Shown piece by piece: positions 22,048 to 34,165 of a stretch of 64,000 nt of DNA. Positions within the stretch are counted from its first letter, which is position 1; each line of letters starts with the position of its first letter. The translations under genes were made by a program, and so were the position numbers. The DNA comes from Pristionchus mayeri (lineage: Eukaryota > Nematoda > Chromadorea > Rhabditida > Neodiplogasteridae): NCBI GenBank assembly GCA_036245805.1, contig BTRK01000002.1:26715067-26779066 (forward strand). The letters run 5' to 3'. The notes under the pieces are model-generated. The model was not told the DNA's origin. It made no database searches and saw nothing but the letters and a program-made list of their open reading frames with translations.

Positions 22048-24500
22048 TTACCTATATTTAGACACCACAAGCTCCGCCCACTGGGCTCGGACAGTTTTCC
22101 CATCTAAAGCGAGATTTGAGGAGCACATGCGTAATTCGCGACCAAAACGGTCGACCAAAAAAGAATGCGATAGCTTTCCCCGAGACAAATCGAGTGGTTG
22201 CTCGACGAACTAGGTCTGACTCCTACAAGTAGGTCAAAATTGAAAAAATGTGGTTAAAAAGCCGTTTATACGAAAAATTATAAGTTCGTCGGGCAATATT
22301 CATATTTAATGGTCTCATATCAGTCCAAAACGCGAAAGCAAACGAAGATTTATACTTTCGTTTAATTGTGCTCCTCATTTGATTTTTTTGAAGCTCCGGA
22401 AGAAAATCTAAGCAAGTTCCGCTATTTACCGTCGATGAGGCATTGAAAGGATACTCTCGGAACGATATTCGGCTGGCTGTTTTATCGATTTATCGATTTT
22501 TATCGCGTTTTCATCGATTATTTTATGCATTTTCTTGCTTGTTCCTAGTCTACGTGAACTGGTCTATCACTGTTCCCGTTTTGGTGCGGTTTCGATGCGT
22601 TCAACACTCATAATTGATAGGATTAGCCGGCCTGATCCGTTTTTCGCTCCATCTCTAACGCGTATGTAAGTATTGCTGTGATTATTGATTACTCTTCTTA
22701 GCTAACCTTTATAACCTTTATGTTTTGCTATCAATTACCTCTGTTCATGCACTCTAACGCGTTGTATACATCCGTGATGCTTTGGTTCGTCCAATTCGTC
22801 AGATTTTCCTCCGTTTTTTAGTTATTTTCCTAGTCGTATTTCTTATTTGTACGATAAAATTGGTAGGCATTTATATGGAGATAGTGGTTTCCATGTGTGC
22901 ATTGTTTCTAAATTGTAAAATCTACTTTTTCAGAGCCAGAGCATCGATTGGAAGAAGACGTGAGAGAGGATGGAGTCGTCTCTTCGATCGTCAGGAGAGG
23001 TGAGACCAGTTTGGTCACCTCCATTTCCCCTAATTTCCTTCGACCACCCCCCCCCCCTTTCCCAGTTAGAGTCCTCCCTAAATGATTATTGTTCGACTTG
23101 CTCGAAAATTTTCTCTGATCCACTTCCCCACCAATTTAAACTTTCTTTGTCAGCCTGCATAGTCATTGCATTTCTTATTGTAGATCGATCTTTTATATCA
23201 TATTATTCAGAGTATATCAGATATTTTAATTCCAAAGTTTTCAATAGAGTTATTTATGACTAATTATTGTAAATTTGTTTCTTGTTCTCAGAAATTTTAT
23301 CTTCTGTCGATCGTTGATCTTTGTTCTTGTGCTCAGCACGAATGTTTCCCTCGTAGGTGCTTGCCTTCGTATTTCGTCTGGTTGTTTTCCGTAGTCTGTA
23401 TTTTCTCCTCCCCTACCCTCTTCTATCTTTTTATCTATCTCGGCCTTCTCTGACCACTTACAGTATCCATTGCCCCCCCTACCGTATCCAAACCCTGTTC
23501 CCTAGTTTCCATGTCTTTCTGAGAATTAAATGGTCTGATGGCACCATTCACTCGCTTTCTTATTTTATTGTGCTAATTTCTGTTGTTTTGCGCGTGAATT
23601 GTGGCTAAGGAGCACCCCTAATCGATAAATGTGATGTTTTTTTACTTGAATGCTCCTACAATTCACACAAAAGCATCGGGGGATATCTTAAGCGAAGATT
23701 AGAACGGTATTTCACTCACTTGTATAGCGAAATCGGCGGAATAATGGAGGGGGGTGCGACAGAGAGGAGAGATTGACTCCGCCCACTTTTCCTCTCGTCT
23801 CGCCTTTCCCCCCTCTCCCGTTGTGCTCGTCGCTCGTGCTTCTCGAGCTGTATCTCGCTTTAGAGATGAGATATCGATCTAATTCCAAAAGGAGGATGTT
23901 ATTGAGACCCTATGGGACTGTTTTAACCCACTTTTGTGCAGATTCCGAAACATCGGCTATCCACGTTGTGGACCCTACCTATATTCTTCAAATAATTTTG
24001 TCGTTGTACTTTATGTTCTTTCTCCTAATGATCTCACAATCTATGACCATTTAAAACAGCGTATGCCATAATTTCAATAAAATGAATTGATAACGTCTAA
24101 CTGAAGAAGTTTGTACCTCGGAATTATCTTAATGAGGTTCGTCAGCCATCGGATATCTGATTTTTCGCCATTACTGATTCGTATCTATACATAGCTTAAT
24201 AGCTTTAAAGGCTTTCGGAATATCTTTGCATATGATTTCAACTAAACAATGTGAAAACATAAGCTACCCTTTCAAGGCAAATAAATCTCAAAGTGAACAT
24301 TCAAGGCTTATGTTTTCAAAAAAATTGTTTTTTTTTTGAAATGCGAGGTAAATAAAAAATAAAAAATAAAAAAAAACTAAGAGCAAGCCCTCTGGCCATG
24401 ATTGCATACATTTAGTAAGAAGACGTTTCTTGTTTTGGGCGCATCCATTGGAAGTTCAGAATAGAGAGATGCCGTTCGCACTGTCGCTATTTTGTATTCA
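22048..24500. other. Mostly non-coding; one possible 5' exon
   Basis: No confident gene. A short spliced-looking segment, TTTTTTCAG then AGCCAGAGC to a GTGAGA donor at about 22934-23000 with an ATG in it, could be a 5' exon of the zinc-finger gene downstream. A C-run lies at 23047-23058 and an A-rich run near 24330-24375. The whole stretch is mirrored at 37390-39839. Confidence 0.4.
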
Positions 24501-24539
24501 TTCGCTTTTTGACCTGACATGTAAGTAAATATATTTTAT

Positions 24540-26755
24540 ATGAATGCGGAAACTGTTCCATGTGAAGAGTCCAAAAAGGAGCTTAAGAAGAAACCTAGAA
24601 TGGAAAAGAAGCCTAAAGAATTCAAATGCGAAGAGTGTGGCAAGACCTACCCCTTGAAAGTCTCGTTGAAACTGCACATGAGAACTCATCTTGGAGAGTA
24701 CAAATTGTTTATCGCAAGGTAATATCAGAACAATTATTTGGATAGTTAGTACAAGGCAAATGACAAGACTTGAAAATGTCCAGATCTATATCAGATAACG
24801 AAGAAGAGCGGAATCCGTTCAAGTGTGAAATCTGTGAACGAAGATTCAGTCAGAGATCGACTCTCGGGAGGCACAAGAAAACGCATTCCGGTGAATTTTT
24901 CATTAGATTTTGAAAAACAATAGACTCTGGAATTCAAAATAAAGACGGAATAGTAAATAACAGCGGCAATGGAAAATTACTATGTTCAGAGGACTTGGAC
25001 TCGAAATTGCCTTACAAATGCAGTCACTGTGCGAAAAGGTTTGGCGAGAAGCAAAATCTGGATAGACATGAGAATACGCACTTGCGTGAGTAAATTTTTC
25101 TTGTTTTCGAAAATCAATGGATTAGCAAATAATTTATTATTTTCTAGTGGACGACGACCCTCGCAAGAAGAGATTCGATTGCAAGATATGCGGAAAATCG
25201 TTTGCTGACCCTGCCGCGCTTATTCTCCATAGGAAAGGCCACAACGGTCAGTTAGAACCATACGTGACAAGGACGAACTAGATAGATCTAAATCATTAAT
25301 AATTTTTCCAATTCGTTCCTTGAGTAATTGCGGGAAATTTCAGAGGATGAGCAAGTAAGTCGGCCCTACAAGTGCGAAGAGTGTGGATGGAGATGCCAGA
25401 ACGCTTCGATACTCAAGAAACACATGAATTCGCATTTAGGTTTGGCGTTATTTTTATAATTTTTTCTTTAAAATTTATTAATTAAGCCGATGACGACCCT
25501 CGGAAGGAGAAGTTCAAGTGCGATATTTGTGGGAAGGAGTTCTCGTGGGAAAGATCACTTCGCATCCACAGCAACACTCACAAGGGTAATGAAGAAGTCG
25601 CTAATAAACTCTCATAGGCATCCGTGCATCTTGTCCTTTCACTGGAAGATTTCAACCAGAAGTAAATTTTTTACCGAGCAAAATGTAGATTCGAAAACTT
25701 AATCATCTCTTTTATAGAGGAGGAGATGGAGAGGCTTCCTTGCAAGTGTGATTACTGCGCCAAGCGATTTATGTCATCGTCTCATCTGTGTTCGCATAGG
25801 AAAGTCCACTTGCGTGAGTAACTTTTGTTTATAATCATTATAATTTATAAATGCCTTAATTTCAGCTAAGGATGCGCCCGTCAGAAATTTCGCATGCAAA
25901 ACGTGCGGGCTTTTGCTTACCGCAGCTTCGTCACTGAAGCAGCATGAGCAGACGCATCTCGGTAAAATGTTGCTTAGTGCGAGGATAAAGTGGCCCCCTC
26001 CCAATTTAGTGCCAAATTTCTCGAATGTCGCATACATGAAAAATTCGCTCCCTTCACTTTTTTAATGTCTAATTTTGAATTTTAGACGACGGCGATCCTG
26101 ACCAGGCAGCGGTTAAACGTCCATTTGAGTGCGATAAATGTGGCAAGAGATTCACTAGAACGTACGGACTGAAGCAGCATCTGCTAACTCACATTGGTAC
26201 GATTTTATAACTATTTCATTCAAAAAAACTAATTGCTTACACTCAAATATTTTTTTCGAAGTAACTGTTGCATTGAGATGGGAAGGACCCTGAGCAGGCT
26301 GCGCTCAAGCGTCCACATTCTTGCGATGTTTGTGGAAGGCGATTCTCAATGCTTTCTAATCTGGGAAAGCACAAGAAGCTGCACATGAGTTGGTGAATTT
26401 CTAAATGATTTCTGATTGCTCGTATTCATCAGGACGGAAACAAAAGAAGCCAACCACTTCAATGAGTGCGTCTGAGAAAGAAGAGACGGCACCCGATACG
26501 GTACACATAAACGATCCCAGCTGGTTTACAGCTCTTTAATTTACATAAAAAATACAAAAAATAACACTCTCCTAGAAACGCCCTCGTCATTCTCGTGCTG
26601 TCAAGGGGAGTAGCGAAGAAAAATAGGAATCGGAGGAAACTGAAAGTGATTCAGAAGAATCCCGGGGAGCATGGTATGATGAAGGTGAATCAGAAAGCGA
26701 CGATGTTGAAATTTGTGAAAGTAGTGATAGAACTGACAGCAAAAAGAAAAACTAA
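24540..26755 (+). CDS. Ten-finger C2H2 zinc-finger protein, one finger per exon
   Basis: Twelve exons by eye: 24540-24697, 24784-24890, 24990-25085, 25148-25246, 25344-25439, 25487-25585, 25718-25813, 25866-25961, 26086-26196, 26278-26388, 26433-26500 and 26576-26755. Exons 1-10 each carry one finger of the form CxxCxnHx3-4H, for example FKCEECGKTY, FKCEICERRF, YKCSHCAKRF and FECDKCGKRF, preceded by acidic or DDDPRK-type linkers. Exons 3-10 are all multiples of three with phase-1 edges. The C-terminus is basic (RKQKKPTTS) then acidic (ESEETESDSEES). An in-frame TAG at 26624 lies inside exon 12 unless the acceptor AAATAG directly after it is used. The start at 24540 is the first ATG in exon 1; an upstream 5' exon is possible. 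Probably a nuclear DNA-binding protein. Confidence 0.8.
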
Positions 26756-26759
26756 CTGC

Positions 26760-27098
26760 TTATTCAATATTTGCATTTTTGCATTAGATTTCTTATTCTT
26801 GCTCAATATTATTTCTCAACGTTATTGACATTTCACTATAGTGCTCGGTAATATTATAAACGACGTTAAATTTGAATACAACTGATACTGCTGCTTCGAC
26901 CTCCAAATTATGTCTAGTAGAGTTCGCAAGGGCTAGCCATTCAGTAGCGCATCCCGCCCAGCGATTGGTGAACGGAGAATGAAACGCCCCAATACCAATC
27001 TAATTAAAATTGGAGAGAATGGAGAGAATGAAGATATGAGGGAAGAACACTAACAAATCAACAACAGATTATCACAGTATTCTCACCGTAAGAATATC
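26760..27098. other. No gene seen
   Basis: Sequence between the zinc-finger gene and the hAT-like element, mirrored at 33823-34161. Contains only a short GGAGAGAAT duplication near 27013. Confidence 0.45.
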
Positions 27099-27870
27099 GG
27101 CTCTGTACCGTTTGGGGGACAGATCGATTTCTGTCCCGTTTGGGTGGACGTATCAGAAACACAGTGGACGTATCAGAATTACAGTGGACGTATCAGAATT
27201 ACAGTGGACAATTCATGCTTGAGCTAGCTAACCATTATGATATTGACATAAGCTTACACATCGCGTTAGCATATGCAAACTTCGTTCTCTAAAAATCGTT
27301 TCTCTAACCGTGAAAGCCCCCAACAATTGTAACTTTCCCATTCGAATCAATGCGTCCAATAGTTTCTACGAGCTCTAAAACGCCAACATTAGCGTTGGGA
27401 AATTCTAGGGAATCACAGCTACTCTCTTTCTTTATGTTTACTGCGCTGAGTCAAGGAATTCCCCACTTTATTCCTCATTTTATCAGCTGATTTAGATTAT
27501 CAAAGAAAATAAATAAAAGGGTAAGACGAAGAGCAACTGAAGGAGCACTACAAGTTCAGTTACGGGGAAGCCTTTTGCGACGGAGATGGAGTTGCAGAGT
27601 GCATATATAATAGGCACAATGCGCTATAGAGCTAACACACTCAGACATGGAAAACCATTTGGAGTGTCCAGAATTACAGTGGACGTATCATAAATACAGT
27701 GGACGTATCAGAATTACAGTGGACGTATCAGAATTACAGTGGACGTATCATAAATACAGTGGACGTATCAGAATTACAGTGGACGTATCAGAATTACAGT
27801 GGACGTATCAGAATTACAGTGGACATCCGTCCACCAACACCTCTTTTGTCCCCCCAAACGGTACAGAGCC
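27099..27870. mobile_element. hAT-like non-autonomous element with subterminal repeats
   Basis: Terminal inverted repeats GGCTCTGTACCGTTTGGGGG (27099) and its complement ending at 27870, flanked by AGAATATC and TGAATATC (7 of 8 bases), fitting the 8-bp duplication of hAT elements. Inside both ends, but in the same orientation, lie tandem copies of a 20-bp unit CAGTGGACGTATCAGAATTA: three units on the left, about eight on the right. No transposase frame. Confidence 0.7.
27668..27827. repeat. 20-bp tandem repeat array
   Basis: About eight copies of CAGTGGACGTATCAGAATTA, two with TAAATA in place of AGAATTA-type ends. Because 20 is not a multiple of three, the array reads as a three-phase repeat protein (ELQWTYQNYSGR); that open frame is a by-product. 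Mirrored at 33094-33253. Confidence 0.85.
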
Positions 27871-29310
27871 TGAATATCACTGAACTTTCTGATTGACACA
27901 TACAGTAGCGCTCAAAAGTATTGAAACGATTTGAATTTTTCATATAACTTTTTCTACCGTTGACTTAGCAAGTTCGATGTTCGGGCGCTATATACCAAAC
28001 CAATAGAAGAATACGATGCGAGTATTGCATCATCACGTGCCTCATAACTAATTGCGTAGTGATGACGCAATCGAATTTCACTTTTTCAAACACGCTTTAT
28101 TCTTATATAGATTTTTTCCTACTCGCCACACTTTCTGTGGTTGGAGTCATGCCCGAGGCCTACCCAGAAAAAAATTATTAGGTTGCTGCGCGACCGCACG
28201 TTTGCTGCAGCCTTGCTGCAAAAAGGGGGTCTGAAATTCAGATCTCGGCTTCTAGACCAGATAGAGACTCGTTCATAGCACCAAAATGATCCTCATCGCG
28301 ATCCCAGGTGATCCTGTGAATATGGAAAGGATATTCCAAAATTTGCCCTCAGGGCATGGGAAATCACTTTTTCACATGACCAGTTTTTGGAGATTCATAA
28401 CTACGTAGGAACTGTATATAAAAATCTGGTTTTTGCTTAGTCATATTCATTATGTTGTATATATATGGTTCCCTACTTTTCAGATTGTTTGAATATCTTT
28501 CCTGCCTTCGGCGATCGTTTATCTTAGGTGCACCGTGGTTCTGATTGCATGACCCTTCGATAGCAGCTTTGCGGGAGAGTTAAGGAAAACTTTTGTTATT
28601 GTGTGTACAAGTCCAACTTGTTTTGGGGAACTGATACCCAACTTTTTTAAATGTTTGAACAACTCTGGGCACAGTTGGAGATAGAGCGCAGACGAAAATA
28701 GCGGGCCGGGGACTCGAAAGTGCCTCCGAAAAACGATCGCCGAGGGCAGGAAAGATATTCAAACAATCTAAAAAGTAGGGAACCATATATATACAACATA
28801 ATGAATATGACTAATCAAAAACCAGATTTTTATATCACGCCTCTCACGAGAGATTCAGGACAAATCAGTGATATCGTGGTACACTCTTAGAAATAGAATT
28901 TTGGTTTTTAGATGATCTAGGGGTAATCCAGTCTCCTGAATTCGATTCCGGGTAAATCTGCTGCCCATCTTGATCGGCGGCTGCAGCAGCTTGCTGCAGA
29001 AATTTCAGACTCTAACTTTGGAGACCTTGAACATGGGTTCAAAATACTTCATTTCAGCTGAAATTTGGCCTGTAAGCATCAATTATGATCTTCTATGATT
29101 CACCAGATCAATTTTTAGGTAGATCAAAATTTGACCTCTGAGCTGTTTTCGGTCCATAACTGTAACAGTTCGGAGTGGACACAAACGAAACTTTTGCATG
29201 TTTTAGAGAATTAAATTCTGCATCGACATGATTTTTTTCAGATTTTTCCCATCTGGTGAAAGTTGGTTTATACGCGGAAAACGGCCAAAAAGCGCAGGAA
29301 ACGCGTGTCT

Positions 29311-29384
29311 GCACCGCGTGCCCTTTAGGTAAGACGTTTAATTCCAAATCGTGGCATCAGGGGTTCGACTCCCCATCGAAGCAA
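29311..29384 (+). pseudogene. tRNA-like fragment, copy 1
   Basis: GGGGTTCGACTCCCC forms a T-arm with a B-box match (GGTTCGACTCC). TTTAGGTAAGACG upstream at the usual spacing resembles an A box, and a TTCCAAATC stretch sits where an anticodon arm would be. The 5' and 3' acceptor halves do not pair, so it is a tRNA relic or tRNA-derived SINE head rather than a working tRNA. Confidence 0.45.
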
Positions 29385-29584
29385 ACATCTTTTGCACGTT
29401 CGTGAACTTAATTTTCATAGTGTGCGCATGTTCAAATATTCATAATGATGATTCAGGTCACTTAGTTCTCTTGTAATGCATCTTTCTGAACCACGCCTGA
29501 AATGTAGATCATGAAATTGGTGAGCATAGACTGAAAGTGCAGAAATATGTGGATAAGTAACTATTAGTACAGGCAAAAGATGTT

Positions 29585-29663
29585 TGCTTCGATGGGGGAG
29601 TCGAACCCCGGATGCCACGACTTGGAATTAAACGTCTTACCTAAAGGGCGCGCGGTGCAGACA
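29585..29663 (-). pseudogene. tRNA-like fragment, copy 2
   Basis: Inverted copy of the tRNA-like unit with small changes (CGCGCGGTGC, GGGGGAGTCGAACCCC). It is the other arm of the hairpin formed with copy 1. Confidence 0.42.
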
Positions 29664-30067
29664 CGCGTTTCCTGCGTTTTCTGGCTGTTTTCCGCTTATA
29701 AACCAACTTTCACCAGATGGTAAAAATCAGAAAAAAATCATGTCGATGCAGAATTTAATTCTCTAAAACATGCAAAAGTTTCGTTTGTGTCCACTCCGAA
29801 CTGTTACAGTTATGGACCGAAAACTGCTCAGAGGTCTTTTTTTGTTAAATTTTGATCTACCTAAAAATTGATCTGGTGAATCATAGAAGATCATAATTGA
29901 TGCCTACAGGCCAAATTTCAGCTGAAATTAATTATTTTGAACCCATGTTCAAGGGCTCCAAAGTTAGAGTCTGAAATTTCTGCAGCAAGCTGCTGCAGCC
30001 GCCGATCAAGATGGGCAGCAGATGTACCCGGAATCTAATTCAGAAGACTGGATTACCCCTAGATCAT

Positions 30068-30853
30068 TGGAGACCTTGAACAGGGTCTCCAATGATCTAG
30101 GGAGCCTAAGCCTAAGCCTAACGATAAGCAATCCAATTCAGTAAGCCTTTGCTTAAGGCACACTTATGACAAGGAAAATAGATAGATGGATGGTTGATTA
30201 TCACGTGAACGAGATGTCCATTGCCGGCGAAGATTCTTCCCGATTCTTCCACAGAGATCCATTGCATACAGTAGCGCTCAAAAGTATTGAAACGATTTGA
30301 ATTTTTCATATAACTTTTTCTACCGTTGACTTAGCAAGTTCGATGTTGGGGCGCTATATACCAAACCAATAGAAGAATACGATGCGAGTATTGCATCATC
30401 ACGTGCCTCATAACTAATTGCGTAGTGATGACGCAATCGAATTTCACTTTTTCAAAAAGGCTTTATTCTTATATAGATTTTTTTCCTACTCGCCACACTT
30501 TCTGTGGTTGGAGTCATGCCCGAGGCCTACCCAGAAAAAAATTATGAGGTCGCTGCGCGACCGCACGTTTGCTGCAGCCTTGCTGCAAAAAGGGGGTCTG
30601 AAATTCAGATCTCGGCTTCTAGACCAGATAGAGACTCTTTCAAAGCACCAAAATGATCCTCATCGCGATCCCAGGTGAACCTGTGAATATGGAAAGGATA
30701 TTCCAAAATTTGCCCTCAGGGCATGGAAAATCACTTTTTCACATGGCCACTTTTTTGGAGATTCATAACTACGTAGGAACTGTATATCACGCCTCTCACG
30801 AGAGAATGAGGACAAACGTGGTACAATCTTAAAAATCGAATTTTGGTTTTTAG
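30068..30853. other. Spacer of palindrome 2
   Basis: 786 bp not mirrored by the arms. 30068-30268 is single-copy sequence with a short GGAGACCTTGAACAGGGTCTCC hairpin at its start and a CCTAAGCCTAAGCCTAA run at 30103. From 30269 on it is a further, shorter copy of the palindromic element (direct repeat of 27903-28920 lacking about 390 bp). Confidence 0.8.
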
Positions 30854-31257
30854 ATGATCTAGGGGTAATCCAGTCTTCTGAATTAGATTCCGAGTAAATC
30901 TGCTGCCCATCTTGATCGGCGGCTGCAGCAGCTTGCTGCAGAAATTTCAGACTCTAACTTTGGAGCCCTTGAACATGGGTTCAAAATAATTAATTTCAGC
31001 TGAAATTTGGCCTGTAGGCATCAATTATGATCTTCTATGATTCACCAGATCAATTTTTAGGTAGATCAAAATTTAACAAAAAAAGACCTCTGAGCAGTTT
31101 TCGGTCCATAACTGTAACAGTTCGGAGTGGACACAAACGAAACTTTTGCATGTTTTAGAGAATTAAATTCTGCATCGACATGATTTTTTTCTGATTTTTA
31201 CCATCTGGTGAAAGTTGGTTTATAAGCGGAAAACAGCCAGAAAACGCAGGAAACGCG

Positions 31258-31336
31258 TGTCTGCACCGCGCGCCCTTTAGGTAAGACGTTTAATTCCAAG
31301 TCGTGGCATCCGGGGTTCGACTCCCCCATCGAAGCA
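31258..31336 (+). pseudogene. tRNA-like fragment, copy 3
   Basis: Mirror of copy 2 in the right arm, with the same B-box-like GGTTCGACTCC. Confidence 0.42.
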
Positions 31337-31536
31337 AACATCTTTTGCCTGTACTAATAGTTACTTATCCACATATTTCTGCACTTTCAGTCTATGCTCA
31401 CCAATTTCATGATCTACATTTCAGGCGTGGTTCAGAAAGATGCATTACAAGAGAACTAAGTGACCTGAATCATCATTATGAATATTTGAACATGCGCACA
31501 CTATGAAAATTAAGTTCACGAACGTGCAAAAGATGT

Positions 31537-31610
31537 TTGCTTCGATGGGGAGTCGAACCCCTGATGCCACGATTTGGAATTAAACGTCTTACCTAAAGGG
31601 CACGCGGTGC
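31537..31610 (-). pseudogene. tRNA-like fragment, copy 4
   Basis: Mirror of copy 1 in the right arm. Four copies in alternating orientation lie within 2.3 kb. Confidence 0.42.
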
Positions 31611-33050
31611 AGACACGCGTTTCCTGCGCTTTTTGGCCGTTTTCCGCGTATAAACCAACTTTCACCAGATGGGAAAAATCTGAAAAAAATCATGTCGATG
31701 CAGAATTTAATTCTCTAAAACATGCAAAAGTTTCGTTTGTGTCCACTCCGAACTGTTACAGTTATGGACCGAAAACAGCTCAGAGGTCAAATTTTGATCT
31801 ACCTAAAAATTGATCTGGTGAATCATAGAAGATCATAATTGATGCTTACAGGCCAAATTTCAGCTGAAATGAAGTATTTTGAACCCATGTTCAAGGTCTC
31901 CAAAGTTAGAGTCTGAAATTTCTGCAGCAAGCTGCTGCAGCCGCCGATCAAGATGGGCAGCAGATTTACCCGGAATCGAATTCAGGAGACTGGATTACCC
32001 CTAGATCATCTAAAAACCAAAATTCTATTTCTAAGAGTGTACCACGATATCACTGATTTGTCCTGAATCTCTCGTGAGAGGCGTGATATAAAAATCTGGT
32101 TTTTGATTAGTCATATTCATTATGTTGTATATATATGGTTCCCTACTTTTTAGATTGTTTGAATATCTTTCCTGCCCTCGGCGATCGTTTTTCGGAGGCA
32201 CTTTCGAGTCCCCGGCCCGCTATTTTCGTCTGCGCTCTATCTCCAACTGTGCCCAGAGTTGTTCAAACATTTAAAAAAGTTGGGTATCAGTTCCCCAAAA
32301 CAAGTTGGACTTGTACACACAATAACAAAAGTTTTCCTTAACTCTCCCGCAAAGCTGCTATCGAAGGGTCATGCAATCAGAACCACGGTGCACCTAAGAT
32401 AAACGATCGCCGAAGGCAGGAAAGATATTCAAACAATCTGAAAAGTAGGGAACCATATATATACAACATAATGAATATGACTAAGCAAAAACCAGATTTT
32501 TATATACAGTTCCTACGTAGTTATGAATCTCCAAAAACTGGTCATGTGAAAAAGTGATTTCCCATGCCCTGAGGGCAAATTTTGGAATATCCTTTCCATA
32601 TTCACAGGATCACCTGGGATCGCGATGAGGATCATTTTGGTGCTATGAACGAGTCTCTATCTGGTCTAGAAGCCGAGATCTGAATTTCAGACCCCCTTTT
32701 TGCAGCAAGGCTGCAGCAAACGTGCGGTCGCGCAGCAACCTAATAATTTTTTTCTGGGTAGGCCTCGGGCATGACTCCAACCACAGAAAGTGTGGCGAGT
32801 AGGAAAAAATCTATATAAGAATAAAGCGTGTTTGAAAAAGTGAAATTCGATTGCGTCATCACTACGCAATTAGTTATGAGGCACGTGATGATGCAATACT
32901 CGCATCGTATTCTTCTATTGGTTTGGTATATAGCGCCCGAACATCGAACTTGCTAAGTCAACGGTAGAAAAAGTTATATGAAAAATTCAAATCGTTTCAA
33001 TACTTTTGAGCGCTACTGTATGTGTCAATCAGAAAGTTCAGTGATATTCA

Positions 33051-33822
33051 GGCTCTGTACCGTTTGGGGGGACAAAAGAGGTGTTGGTGGACGGATGTCC
33101 ACTGTAATTCTGATACGTCCACTGTAATTCTGATACGTCCACTGTAATTCTGATACGTCCACTGTATTTATGATACGTCCACTGTAATTCTGATACGTCC
33201 ACTGTAATTCTGATACGTCCACTGTATTTATGATACGTCCACTGTAATTCTGGACACTCCAAATGGTTTTCCATGTCTGAGTGTGTTAGCTCTATAGCGC
33301 ATTGTGCCTATTATATATGCACTCTGCAACTCCATCTCCGTCGCAAAAGGCTTCCCCGTAACTGAACTTGTAGTGCTCCTTCAGTTGCTCTTCGTCTTAC
33401 CCTTTTATTTATTTTCTTTGATAATCTAAATCAGCTGATAAAATGAGGAATAAAGTGGGGAATTCCTTGACTCAGCGCAGTAAACATAAAGAAAGAGAGT
33501 AGCTGTGATTCCCTAGAATTTCCCAACGCTAATGTTGGCGTTTTAGAGCTCGTAGAAACTATTGGACGCATTGATTCGAATGGGAAAGTTACAATTGTTG
33601 GGGGCTTTCACGGTTAGAGAAACGATTTTTAGAGAACGAAGTTTGCATATGCTAACGCGATGTGTAAGCTTATGTCAATATCATAATGGTTAGCTAGCTC
33701 AAGCATGAATTGTCCACTGTAATTCTGATACGTCCACTGTAATTCTGATACGTCCACTGTGTTTCTGATACGTCCACCCAAACGGGACAGAAATCGATCT
33801 GTCCCCCAAACGGTACAGAGCC
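33051..33822. mobile_element. hAT-like element, mirror copy
   Basis: Inverted copy of 27099-27870, including the 20-bp tandem arrays. Confidence 0.7.
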
Positions 33823-34165
33823 GATATTCTTACGGTGAGAATACTGTGATAATCTGTTGTTGATTTGTTAGTGTTCTTCCCTCATATCTTCATTCTCTCC
33901 ATTCTCTCCAATTTTAATTAGATTGGTATTGGGGCGTTTCATTCTCCGTTCACCAATCGCTGGGCGGGATGCGCTACTGAATGGCTAGCCCTTGCGAACT
34001 CTACTAGACATAATTTGGAGGTCGAAGCAGCAGTATCAGTTGTATTCAAATTTAACGTCGTTTATAATATTACCGAGCACTATAGTGAAATGTCAATAAC
34101 GTTGAGAAATAATATTGTGCAAGAATAAGAAATCTAATGCAAAAATGCAAATATTGAATAAGCAG

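Larger units (their letters stand above)
20384..30067 (-). repeat. Palindrome 2, left arm
   Basis: Reverse complement of 30854-41552. Pairing sums step from 61936 (outer end) to 61887-61888 (middle) to 60921 (inner), marking two indels: 49 bp missing here at about 21270, and 967 bp extra in the right arm at 35115-37048. Apart from these, few differences are visible. Confidence 0.95.
27903..33018. mobile_element. Nested palindromic TA-inserting element at the centre of palindrome 2
   Basis: Ends are CAGTAGCGCTCAAAAGTATT (27903) and its complement (33018), each beside TA. A third copy of the same terminus, in the same orientation as the first, starts at 30269 next to TA inside the spacer. Within it, 28855-29390 is inverted at 29580-30067, forward again at 30841-31340 and inverted at 31530-32005, giving hairpins within hairpins. 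The interior near 28040-28340 matches the interior of the element at 80-1429. No transposase. Read most simply as two adjacent or nested copies of one family caught up in the rearrangement. Confidence 0.7.

Noticed and set aside
27668..27827. 20-bp repeats resembling a CRISPR array or a repeat protein
   Set aside because: The units are directly contiguous with no spacers, the genome is eukaryotic, and the array lies inside a hAT-like element. The open frame arises because a stop-free 20-bp unit is read in all three phases.
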